A stretch of 64,000 nucleotides of DNA. Source: Paraburkholderia xenovorans LB400. Its GTDB lineage: Bacteria > Pseudomonadota > Gammaproteobacteria > Burkholderiales > Burkholderiaceae. A program made the position numbers and the translations under genes. Location: contig NC_007952.1 in NCBI RefSeq assembly GCF_000013645.1, forward strand, positions 1,674,001 to 1,738,000. The letters are read 5' to 3'. The notes beneath the pieces were generated by a model. The model was not told where the DNA came from and made no database searches. It saw nothing but the letters and a program-made list of their open reading frames with translations. The first letter of the stretch is position 1; each line of letters begins with the position of its first letter. Positions 27,201-37,335 of this stretch are shown in pieces.

Positions 27201-30200
27201 CACAGCGGAAACTTCGGCGCATGGGTCGGCCTGCCTTTCGTCCTGTCGTGGCTCGCCTCGCCGTTGCTGGCCTACTGGTCGAGTCTCGCGCCGCACCCGG
27301 CCAGCGACCTCGACGTCGGCGCCGCGGACGCGCAACAACTGCGCCGCCATGCCCGCCGTACGTGGCGCTATTTCGAAACCTTCGTCACGGCCGCCGACCA
27401 GATGCTGCCGCCGGACAATTTCCAGGAAGACCCGCGACCGGTCATCGCGCATCGAACCTCGCCCACCAACCTCGGGCTCTATCTGCTCGCGACGGTGAGC
27501 GCCCGCGAGTTCGGCTGGATCGGCACGCTCGACGCCGTCGAACGCCTCGAGGCGACGCTTGCCACGATGGAGCGTATGCCGCGTTATCGCGGGCATTTCT
27601 ACAACTGGTACGACACCCAGGATTTGCGGCCACTCGACCCGAAGTACGTTTCCTCCGTCGACAGCGGCAACCTGGCCGGCCATCTGATCGCACTGGGCAA
27701 TGCATGCCGTGCGTGGTCGGCCCAGCCCGTGGATGCACAGAGCGCCGTTGCGTTCACCGGCATCGACGACTGCCTTGCGCTACTGAGCGAAAGCGTAGGC
27801 GGCGAACGCGCCGGGCCGCAGCGCGCCGCGGCGCTTCGCGAGTTCGAGCAGGCGGCGGCAGCGCTGCGAACGACACTCGACGGCGTGAAAACCGCGGCGC
27901 CCGCCAACGGCACATTGGGCGCCGAGCCGGCGTGGCCGACCGTACTACTACTCGCCGCCACGGTGACGAACGCCGCGCGCGCGCTCGTCGGGATCCAGCC
28001 GGCCGTTTCCGGTCAACCCAGCCAGGGCGGCCACGACCAGGACACGCTGTTCTGGTCCGACGCCCTGGAGCGCACGCTTCGCGGTCATTGCCGGGACCTC
28101 GCATGCGCGGCCGAAGGAGCGCTTGCATTGCGCGAGCGCTTCGCGCGACTGATCGACGCCACGTTGCAGATGGCCTACGCAATGGAGTTCGGCTTTCTGC
28201 TCGACCCCTTGCGCAATTTGCTGTCGATCGGTTACGCGGTCGCCGACGGCAAGCTCGATCCGAGCAGCTACGACTTGCTGGCGTCGGAGGCGCGGCTCGC
28301 GAGCTTCGTCGCAATTGCGAAAGGCGACATTCCCGCGCGCCACTGGTTCCGGCTCGGACGTGTGGCCACGCCGGTTGCCGGCGGCGCGGCGCTGGTGTCG
28401 TGGTCCGGCTCCATGTTCGAATACCTGATGCCGTCGCTCGTCATGTGCGCGCCGGCCAGCAGCCTGATCGCGCGGACCAACGCGCTGGTGGTGCGGCGGC
28501 AGATCGCCTATGGCTCGACGCTGGGCTCGCCGTGGGGCATCTCCGAATCGGCGTACAACGCGCGCGACCTCGAATTCACTTACCAGTATTCCAGCTTCGG
28601 CATTCCGGACCTCGGGCTCAAGCGCGGTCTCGGCAACAATGCCGTGATCGCGCCGTATGCGACCGCGTTGGCCGCGATGGTTTCGCCGGCGGCCGCCGCC
28701 CGCAATTTCGAGCGGCTGGGCGCCGCGGGCGCGAACGGCCGCTACGGCTTTTACGAGGCACTGGACTATACGCCCGCCCGTGTACCGGAAGGACAGCCGG
28801 TGGCCATCGTGCGCGCTTTCATGGCGCACCATCAGGGCATGTCGATCGTGTCGATCGCCAATGCGCTGCTGGCGGGCCGCATCCGCCAGTTTTTCCATGC
28901 CGAACCGGCCATTCAGGCGACCGAACTGCTGTTGCAGGAGCGCATGCCGGGCCGGGTCGCGGTGGCCCATTCGCGTGTCGACGAGGAGCACGGCGCCGGC
29001 CGTCTGCGCGGCGTCGAACCGGCGGTGGCGCGGCATCTGCAATCCGCGGACACGCCCACGCCGGCGACCCATCTGTTGAGCAACGGCCGCTATGCGGTCA
29101 TGCTGACCGCCGCCGGATCCGGTTACAGCCGCTGGGGCGAGCTGGCAATCACGCGCTGGCGCGAAGACGCCACCCGCGACGACTGGGGCAGCTACGTCTA
29201 TTTGCGTGATACCGACAGCGGCAAATTCTGGTCGGCCACATGGCAACCCGCCGGCATGAGCCCGGACAGCTACGACGTGACCTTCACCGAAGACCGCGCC
29301 GAGTTCGTCCGGCTCGACGGCACGCTGACCACCTCGCTCGACGTGATGGTCTCCGCCGAAGACGACGCCGAGGTGCGCCGTGTGTCGGTAGCCAACGGCG
29401 GCGTGCATGCGCGCACGATCGAATTCACGTCGTTCGCGGAACTCGTGCTGGCGACCCAGGCCGCCGACCAGGCTCACCCGGCGTTCAGCAAACTGTTCGT
29501 CGAAACCGAGTATCTGCCCGAGCTCAATGTCATTCTCGCGACCCGGCGCCGCCGCGCGCCGGACGAGCCGGAGGTGTGGGCCGCTCATCTCGCGGTGATC
29601 GACGGGCATGCGCTCGGCGCCGTCGAGATCGAGACCGATCGCGCGCGCTTCGTCGGCCGCGGCCGGCAGGTTCGTTCGCCGCGCGGCATGGTGGAAGGCC
29701 GGCCATTGAGCAATTCGGCGGGCGTCGTGCTCGATGCCGCGTTCACGATACGCCGGCGGCTGAGCATCGCGCCGGGCGCCACCGCGAGTGTCGCGTTCTG
29801 GACTATCGTGGCCGACTCCCGCGCCCGTTTGCTGGACCTGGTCGACAAGCATCGCGACGACGCGTCGTATGCGCGGGCGACCATGCTGGCGTGGACTCAG
29901 GCGCAGGTGCAACTGCGCCATAACGGCGTGACGGCGGACGAGGCCGTACAGTTCCAGCGCATGGCCAGCTATCTGCTATACAGCGACCCGTCGATGCGAC
30001 CGGCCTCGGCCGCGTTGCTGCGCGGCGCGGCGCAGGTGTCGGCGGCGGGTGGTACGGGCGCCGTCCCGCTGTGGAAGCATGGCATATCGGGCGATCTGCC
30101 GATCCTGCTGGTGCGTATCGACGATATCGAGCACATGGCGCTGGTGCAGCAACTGGTGCATGCGCATGCCTACTGGCGCATGAAACGGCTCGCGGTCGAT

Positions 30201-32981
30201 CTCGTCATCATCAACGAGCGCGCCGCCTCATACGTGCAGGATTTGCAGATCGCCCTGGAAACGCTGGTGCGTTCGGGGCTGCGGTCCGCACCCGACGGCA
30301 CCGCGCGCGGTGAAATCTTCGTACTGCGCGCAGACCTGATGTCGGCCGACTCCCGCGCGCTGTTTCCGGTTGTCGCCCGCGCGGTGCTGGCGGCGCGCAA
30401 CGGCCGTCTGGCGGATCAGCTCAAGCGTGTCGCGAGGCCGCCCGTAAGCGCGTTGCCGCGACCGAAACGCATGCCTGAGCCGACGCTCACGCAGATTCCG
30501 GAAAAAACCGTTCGCGTAGAAGCCGGGCTCGACTATTTCAACGGTCTGGGCGGTTTTGCCGACGACGGCCGCGAGTACGTCGTCGTGCTGGGACCTGGCC
30601 AGTGCACGCCAATGCCGTGGGTCAACGTCATCGCCAATCCTCACTGCGGCTTTCTTGTGTCGGCGGAAGGCGGCGGCTATACATGGGCGTCGAACAGCCG
30701 CGAGCACCAGTTGACGGCGTGGTCGAACGACCCGGTCAGCGACCCGGCTTCGGAAGCCTTCTATGTTCGCGACGACGACACGGGCGCGCTATTCGGCCCG
30801 CTTGCGAACCCTTTGCGCGACAACTCGCCCGCCGCGGCGCCGTATATCGCCCGTCACGGTCAGGGCTATAGCCGCTTCACGCACAGCGCTCACGATATCG
30901 CACTCGAACTGCTGCAATTCGTGCCGCTCGATGACCCGCTGAAAATCTCCCGGCTGACCTTGCGCAATCTATCCGGCAGGACCCGGCGGCTTTCGGTGAC
31001 GGCCTATGTGGAATGGGCGCTGGGGGCGTCGCGCAGCATCGCCGCGCCGCATACCGTCAGCGAAATCGACGCGGCCACCGGCGCGCTGTTCGCGCGCAAC
31101 GACTGGTCCCAAACCTGGCGCGGCCGCGTGGCCTTCGCCGATATGAACGGCGTGCAGACATCGTGGAGCGCGGACCGGCGTGAATTCGTCGGCCGCAATG
31201 GCAACCTGAGCGAGCCCGCCGCCCTTTCCGGCAGCGCGGGCCATGTGACGCTGTCGGGCAGGATCGGCGCGGGCCTCGATCCTTGCGCGGCACTGCTCAC
31301 CACGATCGAACTCGAACCCGGCGAGGCCGTGTCGGTGGTGTTTCTGCTAGGCGAATCGGACTCGGCCGAGGCCGCGCGCCAGTTGATCGAGCGCTATCGC
31401 GCTGCGGATGTGGACGCCGTGCTCGCCACCGTAACGGCATTCTGGAACGACACGCTCGGCACCGTGCAGGTGAAAACACCCGACCGCGAAATGGATCTGA
31501 TGCTCAACCGCTGGCTGCTGTATCAGACACTCGCCTGTCGCATCTGGGCGCGCGCGGGCTTTTATCAGGCAAGCGGCGCTTATGGCTTTCGCGATCAGTT
31601 GCAGGACGGCATGGCGCTCGCCGCCGTCCGTCCCGAACTGACTCGCGAGCATCTGCTGCGAGCGGCGGGACGGCAATTCCGCGAAGGCGACGTGCAGCAC
31701 TGGTGGCTGCCGCAGGGCGGCGACGGCGTGCGCACGCACATTTCCGACGACCGCGCGTGGCTGGCCTACTCGGTGGCGCAATACGTGGACGTGAGCGGGG
31801 ACCGCGCGATTCTCGATGTCGACGTGCCCTTCCTCGAAGGACGCGCACTCGGTCAGGACGAATACGATGCCTACTTCGTGCCGACGGTGTCGGACCTCGG
31901 CGCGACGCTGTTCGAGCACTGTGCGCTGGCGCTTGACCAGAGTCTCGAACTGTTCGGCGCCCACGGCCTGCCGTTGATGGGCACTGGCGACTGGAACGAC
32001 GGCATGAACCGCGTGGGCGAAGCGGGACGCGGCGAAAGTGTCTGGCTCGGCTGGTTTCTGATCGCCGCGTTGACGAATTTCGCGCCACTGGCGCGCGCGC
32101 GAAACGACGACGCGCGGGCGGATCGCTGGACCGGGCGCGCGGCCGAACTGAAGATCGCGCTGGAAAACGCGGGCTGGGACGGCGCGTGGTATCGGCGCGG
32201 CTATTTCGACGACGGCACGCCGCTCGGGTCGAGCGGCAACGACGAATGCTCGATCGACGCCATCGCGCAATCGTGGAGCGTCCTGTCGGGCGCGGCCGGT
32301 CCCGGGCGGGCCGAACAGGCGATGGCGGAACTCGACCGCCGCCTGATCCGCCGCGACGATGGGCTCGCGCTGCTGTTCACGCCGCCCTTCGACCGCACGG
32401 TGCTGGACCCCGGCTATATCAAAGGTTATCCGCCGGGCGTGCGTGAGAATGGCGGCCAATATACTCATGCTGCAACGTGGTCGGTGCTGGCGTTCGCGCA
32501 GATGGGCGACGGCGACCGGGCGGCGGAGCTATTCGCGCTGCTGAATCCGGTCAATCGCGGTCGCACCCGGAGTGCCGTGAACCGCTACAAGGTCGAACCT
32601 TACGTGGTCGCCGCCGACGTGTATTCAGTCGCGCCGCACGTGGGACGCGGCGGATGGACCTGGTACACGGGATCGGCCGGCTGGATGTATCGCGCGGGTA
32701 TGGAGGGCATTCTGGGAATCCGCAGGCATGGCGACGTATTGTCGATCCAGCCGTGTGTGCCGGGAGCATGGCCCGGCTTCACCGCCGTTCTGCATTACGG
32801 CGCGAGCCGCTATGACATTGCCGTGCGAAACCCGCACGGGGTGAGCCGCGGCGTGATTGATGTGCAGGTGGACGGCACTCCGCTGCAACCTGGTACTTTC
32901 GACGTGCGGCTTATCGACGACGGTGCAGCGCATACCGTCACCATCACCCTCGGCCGCACGGGGTCGGTTTTCAAGGTCTGA
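24276..32981 (+). CDS. ndvB: Cyclic beta-1,2-glucan synthase
   Basis: This 2901-residue membrane protein matches NdvB/ChvB/Cgs (about 2830-2870 residues), which uses UDP-glucose to build a protein-linked beta-1,2-glucan, trims it and cyclises it. An N-terminal region is followed by membrane spans near residues 425-465. A glycosyltransferase 84 domain has DADTR at about 637 and QHRWARGDW at about 784. Further spans follow near 825-1010, then a glucoamylase-like domain and two C-terminal GH94-type phosphorylase-like regions with GTGDWNDGMN at about 2569. The product usually sits in the periplasm and is tied to osmotic adaptation and host interaction. pgm and a micro-protein gene lie upstream. 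No NdvA-type exporter gene is in the window. Confidence 0.95.
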   Translation: MSVFSRRPGNRDLPSPWDSHEPIREELFGEERLAQHARSLADAQNISPGAPRGRSLTSRLKDNAHYLMQAYKATLAAAANDEAITPAAEWLIDNYYLVDEQIGKIRDDLPPSYYRQLPKLSGGPFAGYPRVFGLAWAFVAHTDSRFDPDQLCRFVHAYQTVQPLTIGELWAVAITLRIVLIENLRRLADQIDHGRTARLDADAMADRLLGVGGRAPDPATALFAQFGGSALSDNFAVQLIQRLHDHDPDVTPAVVWLHERLAGQHTTPDRIVADVHQQQGAASVTVRNVITSMRLISDVDWTELFERISPVDEVLRTHPVFVQMDFATRNLYRGSIEVLARGSRFTELDIARRAVAAAQIAADRAARNAAGLASEAPPREADPGYHLLAGGRDALEASIGYRPPVSVWLHRFTRRAGLAGYLGRILLLAALLLAGMVTWLDGPMRYPGLWIWLPLAGLLPAVDLAVAIVNRSVMRNVGAIVLPGLALREGIPASLRTVVAVPTLLTTPDALATQIERLEIHHLASAGGELYYVLLSDWTDAPHAQTEGDDALLAAAAAGIAGLNRRHPGTGGHERFMLLHRRRLWNAEEDRWMGWERKRGKLHELNRLLRGAPDTSFIAPPGQTLATPPNVRYVITLDADTRLPRDTVRRLIGKMAHPLNRPVFDPAGQRIVEGYGVLQPRVTPSLPVGAEGSLFQRVSSSPSGIDPYVAAVSDVYQDLFDEGSYAGKGIYDIDAFELSLAGRVPENTMLSHDLFEGIFARAGLASDIEVVEEFPARYDVSEARQHRWARGDWQLLPWLVGVRRRPARALPATGRWKMLDNLRRTLVAPAAFMALLAGWTLPLPDALRWTCFVLATIAVPVLLPTLSALVPRWQRAHVKMTARSLLGVWLADLRLALARCAMSIAFIAQQTWSMSDAIGRTLFRLLVTRRHLLEWTTAAEASARGRLTPASTYARMSGGLALALAASLAILLAARHSGNFGAWVGLPFVLSWLASPLLAYWSSLAPHPASDLDVGAADAQQLRRHARRTWRYFETFVTAADQMLPPDNFQEDPRPVIAHRTSPTNLGLYLLATVSAREFGWIGTLDAVERLEATLATMERMPRYRGHFYNWYDTQDLRPLDPKYVSSVDSGNLAGHLIALGNACRAWSAQPVDAQSAVAFTGIDDCLALLSESVGGERAGPQRAAALREFEQAAAALRTTLDGVKTAAPANGTLGAEPAWPTVLLLAATVTNAARALVGIQPAVSGQPSQGGHDQDTLFWSDALERTLRGHCRDLACAAEGALALRERFARLIDATLQMAYAMEFGFLLDPLRNLLSIGYAVADGKLDPSSYDLLASEARLASFVAIAKGDIPARHWFRLGRVATPVAGGAALVSWSGSMFEYLMPSLVMCAPASSLIARTNALVVRRQIAYGSTLGSPWGISESAYNARDLEFTYQYSSFGIPDLGLKRGLGNNAVIAPYATALAAMVSPAAAARNFERLGAAGANGRYGFYEALDYTPARVPEGQPVAIVRAFMAHHQGMSIVSIANALLAGRIRQFFHAEPAIQATELLLQERMPGRVAVAHSRVDEEHGAGRLRGVEPAVARHLQSADTPTPATHLLSNGRYAVMLTAAGSGYSRWGELAITRWREDATRDDWGSYVYLRDTDSGKFWSATWQPAGMSPDSYDVTFTEDRAEFVRLDGTLTTSLDVMVSAEDDAEVRRVSVANGGVHARTIEFTSFAELVLATQAADQAHPAFSKLFVETEYLPELNVILATRRRRAPDEPEVWAAHLAVIDGHALGAVEIETDRARFVGRGRQVRSPRGMVEGRPLSNSAGVVLDAAFTIRRRLSIAPGATASVAFWTIVADSRARLLDLVDKHRDDASYARATMLAWTQAQVQLRHNGVTADEAVQFQRMASYLLYSDPSMRPASAALLRGAAQVSAAGGTGAVPLWKHGISGDLPILLVRIDDIEHMALVQQLVHAHAYWRMKRLAVDLVIINERAASYVQDLQIALETLVRSGLRSAPDGTARGEIFVLRADLMSADSRALFPVVARAVLAARNGRLADQLKRVARPPVSALPRPKRMPEPTLTQIPEKTVRVEAGLDYFNGLGGFADDGREYVVVLGPGQCTPMPWVNVIANPHCGFLVSAEGGGYTWASNSREHQLTAWSNDPVSDPASEAFYVRDDDTGALFGPLANPLRDNSPAAAPYIARHGQGYSRFTHSAHDIALELLQFVPLDDPLKISRLTLRNLSGRTRRLSVTAYVEWALGASRSIAAPHTVSEIDAATGALFARNDWSQTWRGRVAFADMNGVQTSWSADRREFVGRNGNLSEPAALSGSAGHVTLSGRIGAGLDPCAALLTTIELEPGEAVSVVFLLGESDSAEAARQLIERYRAADVDAVLATVTAFWNDTLGTVQVKTPDREMDLMLNRWLLYQTLACRIWARAGFYQASGAYGFRDQLQDGMALAAVRPELTREHLLRAAGRQFREGDVQHWWLPQGGDGVRTHISDDRAWLAYSVAQYVDVSGDRAILDVDVPFLEGRALGQDEYDAYFVPTVSDLGATLFEHCALALDQSLELFGAHGLPLMGTGDWNDGMNRVGEAGRGESVWLGWFLIAALTNFAPLARARNDDARADRWTGRAAELKIALENAGWDGAWYRRGYFDDGTPLGSSGNDECSIDAIAQSWSVLSGAAGPGRAEQAMAELDRRLIRRDDGLALLFTPPFDRTVLDPGYIKGYPPGVRENGGQYTHAATWSVLAFAQMGDGDRAAELFALLNPVNRGRTRSAVNRYKVEPYVVAADVYSVAPHVGRGGWTWYTGSAGWMYRAGMEGILGIRRHGDVLSIQPCVPGAWPGFTAVLHYGASRYDIAVRNPHGVSRGVIDVQVDGTPLQPGTFDVRLIDDGAAHTVTITLGRTGSVFKV

Positions 32982-33168
32982 CAAGGCCCGCAAATTTGAT
33001 GTCGCCGGATGCTCGACGAGGCTCGCGAGCAGCCGGCGAATCGGGATCGCAGTGGTTTTCACCGTATCATGACTGACCCATTGCGTTAGCACGTCCCGGT
33101 GCGCAGTGAAGACCCTCAGTGAAGGCGTCCAGAAAACAGACGAAGTCCATTCTTGCTAAAGTCTGCCG

Positions 33169-34902
33169 ATGCACACCGTTGAAACCGTACTCCTGGTATT
33201 GATGTTAGGGGCGCTTACCGGCGTGGCCTCCCGCTACATCCGCACCATTCCCCTGCCGTTGATCCAGATTCTTCTCGGGGCCGCGCTGTCCTGGCCTCGC
33301 CAGGGTCTGCACATCGTATTCGACCCGGATCTGTTCCTGCTCCTGTTCATCCCGCCCCTGCTATTCGCCGATGGCTGGCGTATTCCAAAGCGCGAATTTT
33401 TCGCGCTTTACCGGCCCATATTAAAGCTCGCGTTCGGCCTCGTGCTGTTCACCGTGGTCGGTCTGGGCTATCTCATCCACTGGCTGATTCCGGAGATGCC
33501 GCTGACAGTTGCATTCGCGCTCGCCGCAGTGGTATCGCCCACCGACGCGGTGGCCGTTTCGGCGATCACGCGCAATCTCGGCATGCCCTCGCAAACCATG
33601 CGCGTGCTGGAAGGCGAGTCGCTATTGAACGACGCATCGGGCCTCGTGGCTTTGAAGTTCGCCATTGCGGCCACGCTCACCGGCCTGTTCTCGTGGACCC
33701 ATGTCGCGCGGGACTTCATCTGGATCGCCTTCGGCGGAATCGGGGCGGGCGCGCTCATCGGCTGGGGCTTCTCCGTGGCACGCGACGCGGTGACCCGGCG
33801 CCTGGGCGACGTGGCCGCCACCCAGATGGCGCTATTGCTGGTATTGCTGCCTTTCGCAGCCTATATCGTGGGCGATCGGCTCGGCGTCTCGGGCATTCTG
33901 GCGGCCGTGGCCGCCGGCGTCATGACGAATTTCGCCGATCTCGATCGCAGCGAGTTCGTGGCGGAACGCATGCAGACGGAAGGCACGTGGACCATGGTCG
34001 AATCCGCCTTCAACGGCGCGATCTTCCTGCTCCTCGGCCTGCAGTTACCGTCCATCATCGGGACACCGTTGCGGGAAGCCGGCCATCAATGGTGGATTCT
34101 CGCGGGTTACGCGCTCGCCATCTCGTCGGCGCTATTGTTGCTGCGCTGGATCTGGCTGACGCTCGGCGTGCAGGGCAGCCTGTGGCGCGCCCATGCGGAA
34201 GGGAAACTGGTCGAGAAGCCCTCGTACCTGCTGACGCTTGCAAGCACGCTGGCCGGCATCCGCGGCGCGGTGACGCTCGCCGGCGCTCTCTCGCTGCCAC
34301 TGCTGCTCAACGACGGCGCACCTTTTCCGGCCCGCGACCTGCTGATTTTCCTCGCGACGGGCACGATCCTCTTCACGCTGGTGATCGGGACCATCGGTCT
34401 GCCGCTGGTTCTCAAGCGCATGCCGCCGGGTGGCGAGCCGGCGTCGGCACGGGAGGAACGGCGCGCGCGGGTCGCCGCCTGCAAAGCCGCGATCGCCAGC
34501 ATGGTGCTCGGCAAGGAACAGGCGGAATCCGTCGATCCGCAATGGCTCGCGCAGTATCAGGAATCGGCTGGGCGCCTGACCCAGGAGTATCGCAAGCGCA
34601 TCGATCTGCTGGAGGACCCCGCGCCGCCCGCCACACCCGAGGCGCTCGCGGAAGCCCCCGACGTGGTTCGCCAGCGCCGTCATCGCTATGTGGTGGAGCT
34701 CGAATTGCGCCTGAAGTCGCTGCACGTCGAGCGTAATGCGCTTTACGCGGAAAGGCATGAACAGCGCATCAACGACGAATCGCTGCGCAGCCTGGTCGCG
34801 GAACTCGACCTCGCCGAAGCCTCGCTGCGCAAACGGCTCGATGTGGCTCGCCGGGCGGCTGGCCTGACGGGCGCACACGATTCCGTTAAGCAGGACACGT
34901 GA
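33169..34902 (+). CDS. Na+/H+ antiporter, CPA1 family
   Basis: This 577-residue protein has about twelve hydrophobic helices (residues 1-415) and a hydrophilic C-terminal tail of about 160 residues rich in Glu and Arg, the usual layout of bacterial NhaP/YjcE-type antiporters. The motif SPTDAVAVSAI, the GESLLNDASG segment and ADLDRSE match the family ion-binding and exchange regions. It should exchange Na+ (or K+) for H+ at the inner membrane and help in pH and salt tolerance. It converges on a P-type ATPase gene with 81 bp between their ends. Confidence 0.92.
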   Translation: MHTVETVLLVLMLGALTGVASRYIRTIPLPLIQILLGAALSWPRQGLHIVFDPDLFLLLFIPPLLFADGWRIPKREFFALYRPILKLAFGLVLFTVVGLGYLIHWLIPEMPLTVAFALAAVVSPTDAVAVSAITRNLGMPSQTMRVLEGESLLNDASGLVALKFAIAATLTGLFSWTHVARDFIWIAFGGIGAGALIGWGFSVARDAVTRRLGDVAATQMALLLVLLPFAAYIVGDRLGVSGILAAVAAGVMTNFADLDRSEFVAERMQTEGTWTMVESAFNGAIFLLLGLQLPSIIGTPLREAGHQWWILAGYALAISSALLLLRWIWLTLGVQGSLWRAHAEGKLVEKPSYLLTLASTLAGIRGAVTLAGALSLPLLLNDGAPFPARDLLIFLATGTILFTLVIGTIGLPLVLKRMPPGGEPASAREERRARVAACKAAIASMVLGKEQAESVDPQWLAQYQESAGRLTQEYRKRIDLLEDPAPPATPEALAEAPDVVRQRRHRYVVELELRLKSLHVERNALYAERHEQRINDESLRSLVAELDLAEASLRKRLDVARRAAGLTGAHDSVKQDT

Positions 34903-34983
34903 GGGCTGCGACGCTTCGATGCCGGCGCAATGAATGAAGTCGACTCTCGAGGCCGCCCTACATCGCAAACGCGATCGCGCGGC

Positions 34984-37335
34984 CTATACCATCTTCAGAC
35001 GGGCAAACGCGGCCACCTTCACGAAATCCAGGACGAACGCGAAGACGATCGCCGCGCCCAGCATGGCGCCGATCCACTGCAGCGGCAACGGCGACATCAG
35101 TATTCCCCGTGTTGCCAGAGTTGCGATGATCGACACGTCCGCGATCGACGACACGATCAGCCACCGTCCCGGCCGGGAACTCCACAACCGCCGGCGTTCA
35201 CGTACCACGTACAGGACCGCCTGGCCGCTGAACACCAGAATGACCGCCGCGAGCGTTTGCAACTGGCCGGTGCCCAGGTGCAGCCAGAACTTGCCGAGGG
35301 CGAGAATCGAGCTGCAAAACAGCAGATTGCAGGACGCCAGCACAATGCCCGCGATCGTCAGGTTATTGATCCGCCAGGCATTGGGCCTCGTCGACGGCCG
35401 CACGTTGTCTGTCGTCGACGACATGGCGAGGAAATCGCCGGTTGTCATGAGCACGACCATCAGCATCGGAGTCAGGACCGCATGGCCGGTCATGATCAGG
35501 CCGACCGTCAGGAACAGCATCTGATCGATTTTGCGCGTCACCGATCGCAACGTGTAGGTGAGGATGCGCTGGAAAGTGACGCGCCCCTCGCGCACCGCGG
35601 CAACGACACCGCCCAGGCCCGGCTCGGTCAGCACGATCCCTGCCGCCGACTTGGCGACATCGGTGGCGGTCGAGACGGCAATTCCCATTTGCGCCTGACG
35701 CAGCGCCGGGGCATCGTTCGCGCCGTCGCCGCACATGCCGACAATATGGCCACCGCTCTGGAACGCCTTGACGATGTGGAACTTGTCGTCGGGGAACACG
35801 CCCGCGAAAACGGCAAACTCTTCCGGACGCAATTGCCCGGGGAGCGGCCCCGGCGGACAGACCGCGCCATCGAGCCCGACCGTATGGGCCACTACGCCGG
35901 CGGTCGCCACGGCGTCGCCGGTCACCATCACGGTGTGCACGCCCATTCCGAGCAGGTCGGCGATCAGCCTCGCGGAATCGTCTCTGGGCGGATCGCTCAA
36001 CGCGATCAGGCCGGCCACCTGGAGCTTACCCGGAACGCCGGCGCCAACCGCCAATACGCGAAATCCTTTGGCTTCGAGAGCCTGCTCAGCGACCGCCGCT
36101 TCCGGCGACGATTGCGTCAGGGCACTCACCCGCGCGAACGCGCCTTTGACAATGCGAACCGTGCGATCGTCCTTATCCGTTGCGAGCGCCTCGGACATCT
36201 TTTCTGCCGGGTCAAATGGCACGAACCTGACAAGCCTGGGCAAATCCGCCACGCAAGCGGGCCGGGACGCGTTGCGGATCGCCGCGTCGACCGGGTCCTG
36301 GCCGCCCTCGGAGCTGGCCAGCGCGGCAAGCGCGAGCACATGCGGCTCATCGAAACCCGGCATTGCGTGCACCGCGGTCACCGCCAGTTCGTTGCGCGTC
36401 AGCGTGCCCGTCTTGTCGGCGCAGAGAACGTCCATCGAGGCCGCTTCATCGATCGCGGACAAGCGGGTGGGAAGAACGCCCAGCTTCGCGAGCACCCTGG
36501 CGCCCAAAGCGGTCGCGAGCGTGAAGGTGGCCGGCAATGCCACGGGAATCGCCGCCAGGATAGCCGTGAGTGCGAGCGGCACGATCTCGACCAGCGGCAT
36601 CCGCAGCGAGGACGCATAGCCGATCTGCACGAGAACGATCACGCCATTGAACATGGCAAGATTTCGCACCACGCGCATCACGGCCTGCTGCTGCGAACTG
36701 GGGACGCGGGCGATACGAACCAGCTCGGCGGTTTGGCCGAACTTCGTGTGGGCGCCCGTTGCGGTGACTTCCGCAACCGCTTCGCCGCGCCGCACGAGCG
36801 CACCGGCGTAGGTCTGCAACCCCGGACCGCCTTCGATAGGCAGAGACTCGCCCGTGAGAGTCGATTGATCGAGCAGCACCTCGCCTTCGATCAGGCGGAC
36901 ATCGGCGCCCACAATGCAGCCGAGCGAAAGCTTCACGATGTCGCCCGGCACCAGTTGCCCAACCGGCACCGTCTTCCACGCGCCGTCGCGCCGGACCGGC
37001 GTGATCAGAGCGAGGCGCGACTTGAGCGCGTCGAGTGTTGCCTGCGCCCGGCTCTCCTGGAAGAAGCCCAACGCCGCGTTGAAGATCAGCAGCGCGGCGA
37101 TCACGCCGGCTTCGACGTACTCGCCCAGCACGAGTTGCAGCACGATTGCGGCTTCCAGCATCCACGGCACCGGCGCCCACAGCTTGCCCAACGCGCGGCT
37201 CCACGGCGATGTGGCCGTGTCGGGCACACCATTCGGGCCGAAAACTTGCAGCCGGCGCTGCGCTTCGTCGCTTGTCAAACCGCCGGATTGACGGTCTTCG
37301 ACACTGTGTTCAGAAGTTTCGGGTAGGGAGCTCAT
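34984..37335 (-). CDS. Plasma-membrane-type (P3A) H+-transporting P-type ATPase
   Basis: This protein of about 783 residues has LTGES in the actuator domain, the phosphorylated Asp307 in DKTGTLT, and GDGANDAPAL in the phosphorylation domain. The short N-terminus, the PVPWMLEAAIVLQ segment, PVALPATFTLA in helix 4 and ADIG/AVSTATDVAKSAAGIVLT-like features place it with P3A proton pumps rather than heavy-metal or Ca2+ pumps. It should pump protons out at the expense of ATP. I start at the ATG at 37335; the frame runs 38 codons further upstream, neither start has a strong ribosome binding site, and the choice is uncertain. It may act with the convergent Na+/H+ antiporter. Confidence 0.9.
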   Translation of the reverse strand: MSSLPETSEHSVEDRQSGGLTSDEAQRRLQVFGPNGVPDTATSPWSRALGKLWAPVPWMLEAAIVLQLVLGEYVEAGVIAALLIFNAALGFFQESRAQATLDALKSRLALITPVRRDGAWKTVPVGQLVPGDIVKLSLGCIVGADVRLIEGEVLLDQSTLTGESLPIEGGPGLQTYAGALVRRGEAVAEVTATGAHTKFGQTAELVRIARVPSSQQQAVMRVVRNLAMFNGVIVLVQIGYASSLRMPLVEIVPLALTAILAAIPVALPATFTLATALGARVLAKLGVLPTRLSAIDEAASMDVLCADKTGTLTRNELAVTAVHAMPGFDEPHVLALAALASSEGGQDPVDAAIRNASRPACVADLPRLVRFVPFDPAEKMSEALATDKDDRTVRIVKGAFARVSALTQSSPEAAVAEQALEAKGFRVLAVGAGVPGKLQVAGLIALSDPPRDDSARLIADLLGMGVHTVMVTGDAVATAGVVAHTVGLDGAVCPPGPLPGQLRPEEFAVFAGVFPDDKFHIVKAFQSGGHIVGMCGDGANDAPALRQAQMGIAVSTATDVAKSAAGIVLTEPGLGGVVAAVREGRVTFQRILTYTLRSVTRKIDQMLFLTVGLIMTGHAVLTPMLMVVLMTTGDFLAMSSTTDNVRPSTRPNAWRINNLTIAGIVLASCNLLFCSSILALGKFWLHLGTGQLQTLAAVILVFSGQAVLYVVRERRRLWSSRPGRWLIVSSIADVSIIATLATRGILMSPLPLQWIGAMLGAAIVFAFVLDFVKVAAFARLKMV

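Noticed and set aside
27948..29921. 657-codon minus-strand frame inside the glucan synthase gene
   Set aside because: It is a shadow of ndvB with low-complexity composition.
34930..37326. 798-codon plus-strand frame opposite the P-type ATPase
   Set aside because: The ATPase has all P-type motifs; the opposite frame is Arg/His/Gln-rich with no domain.
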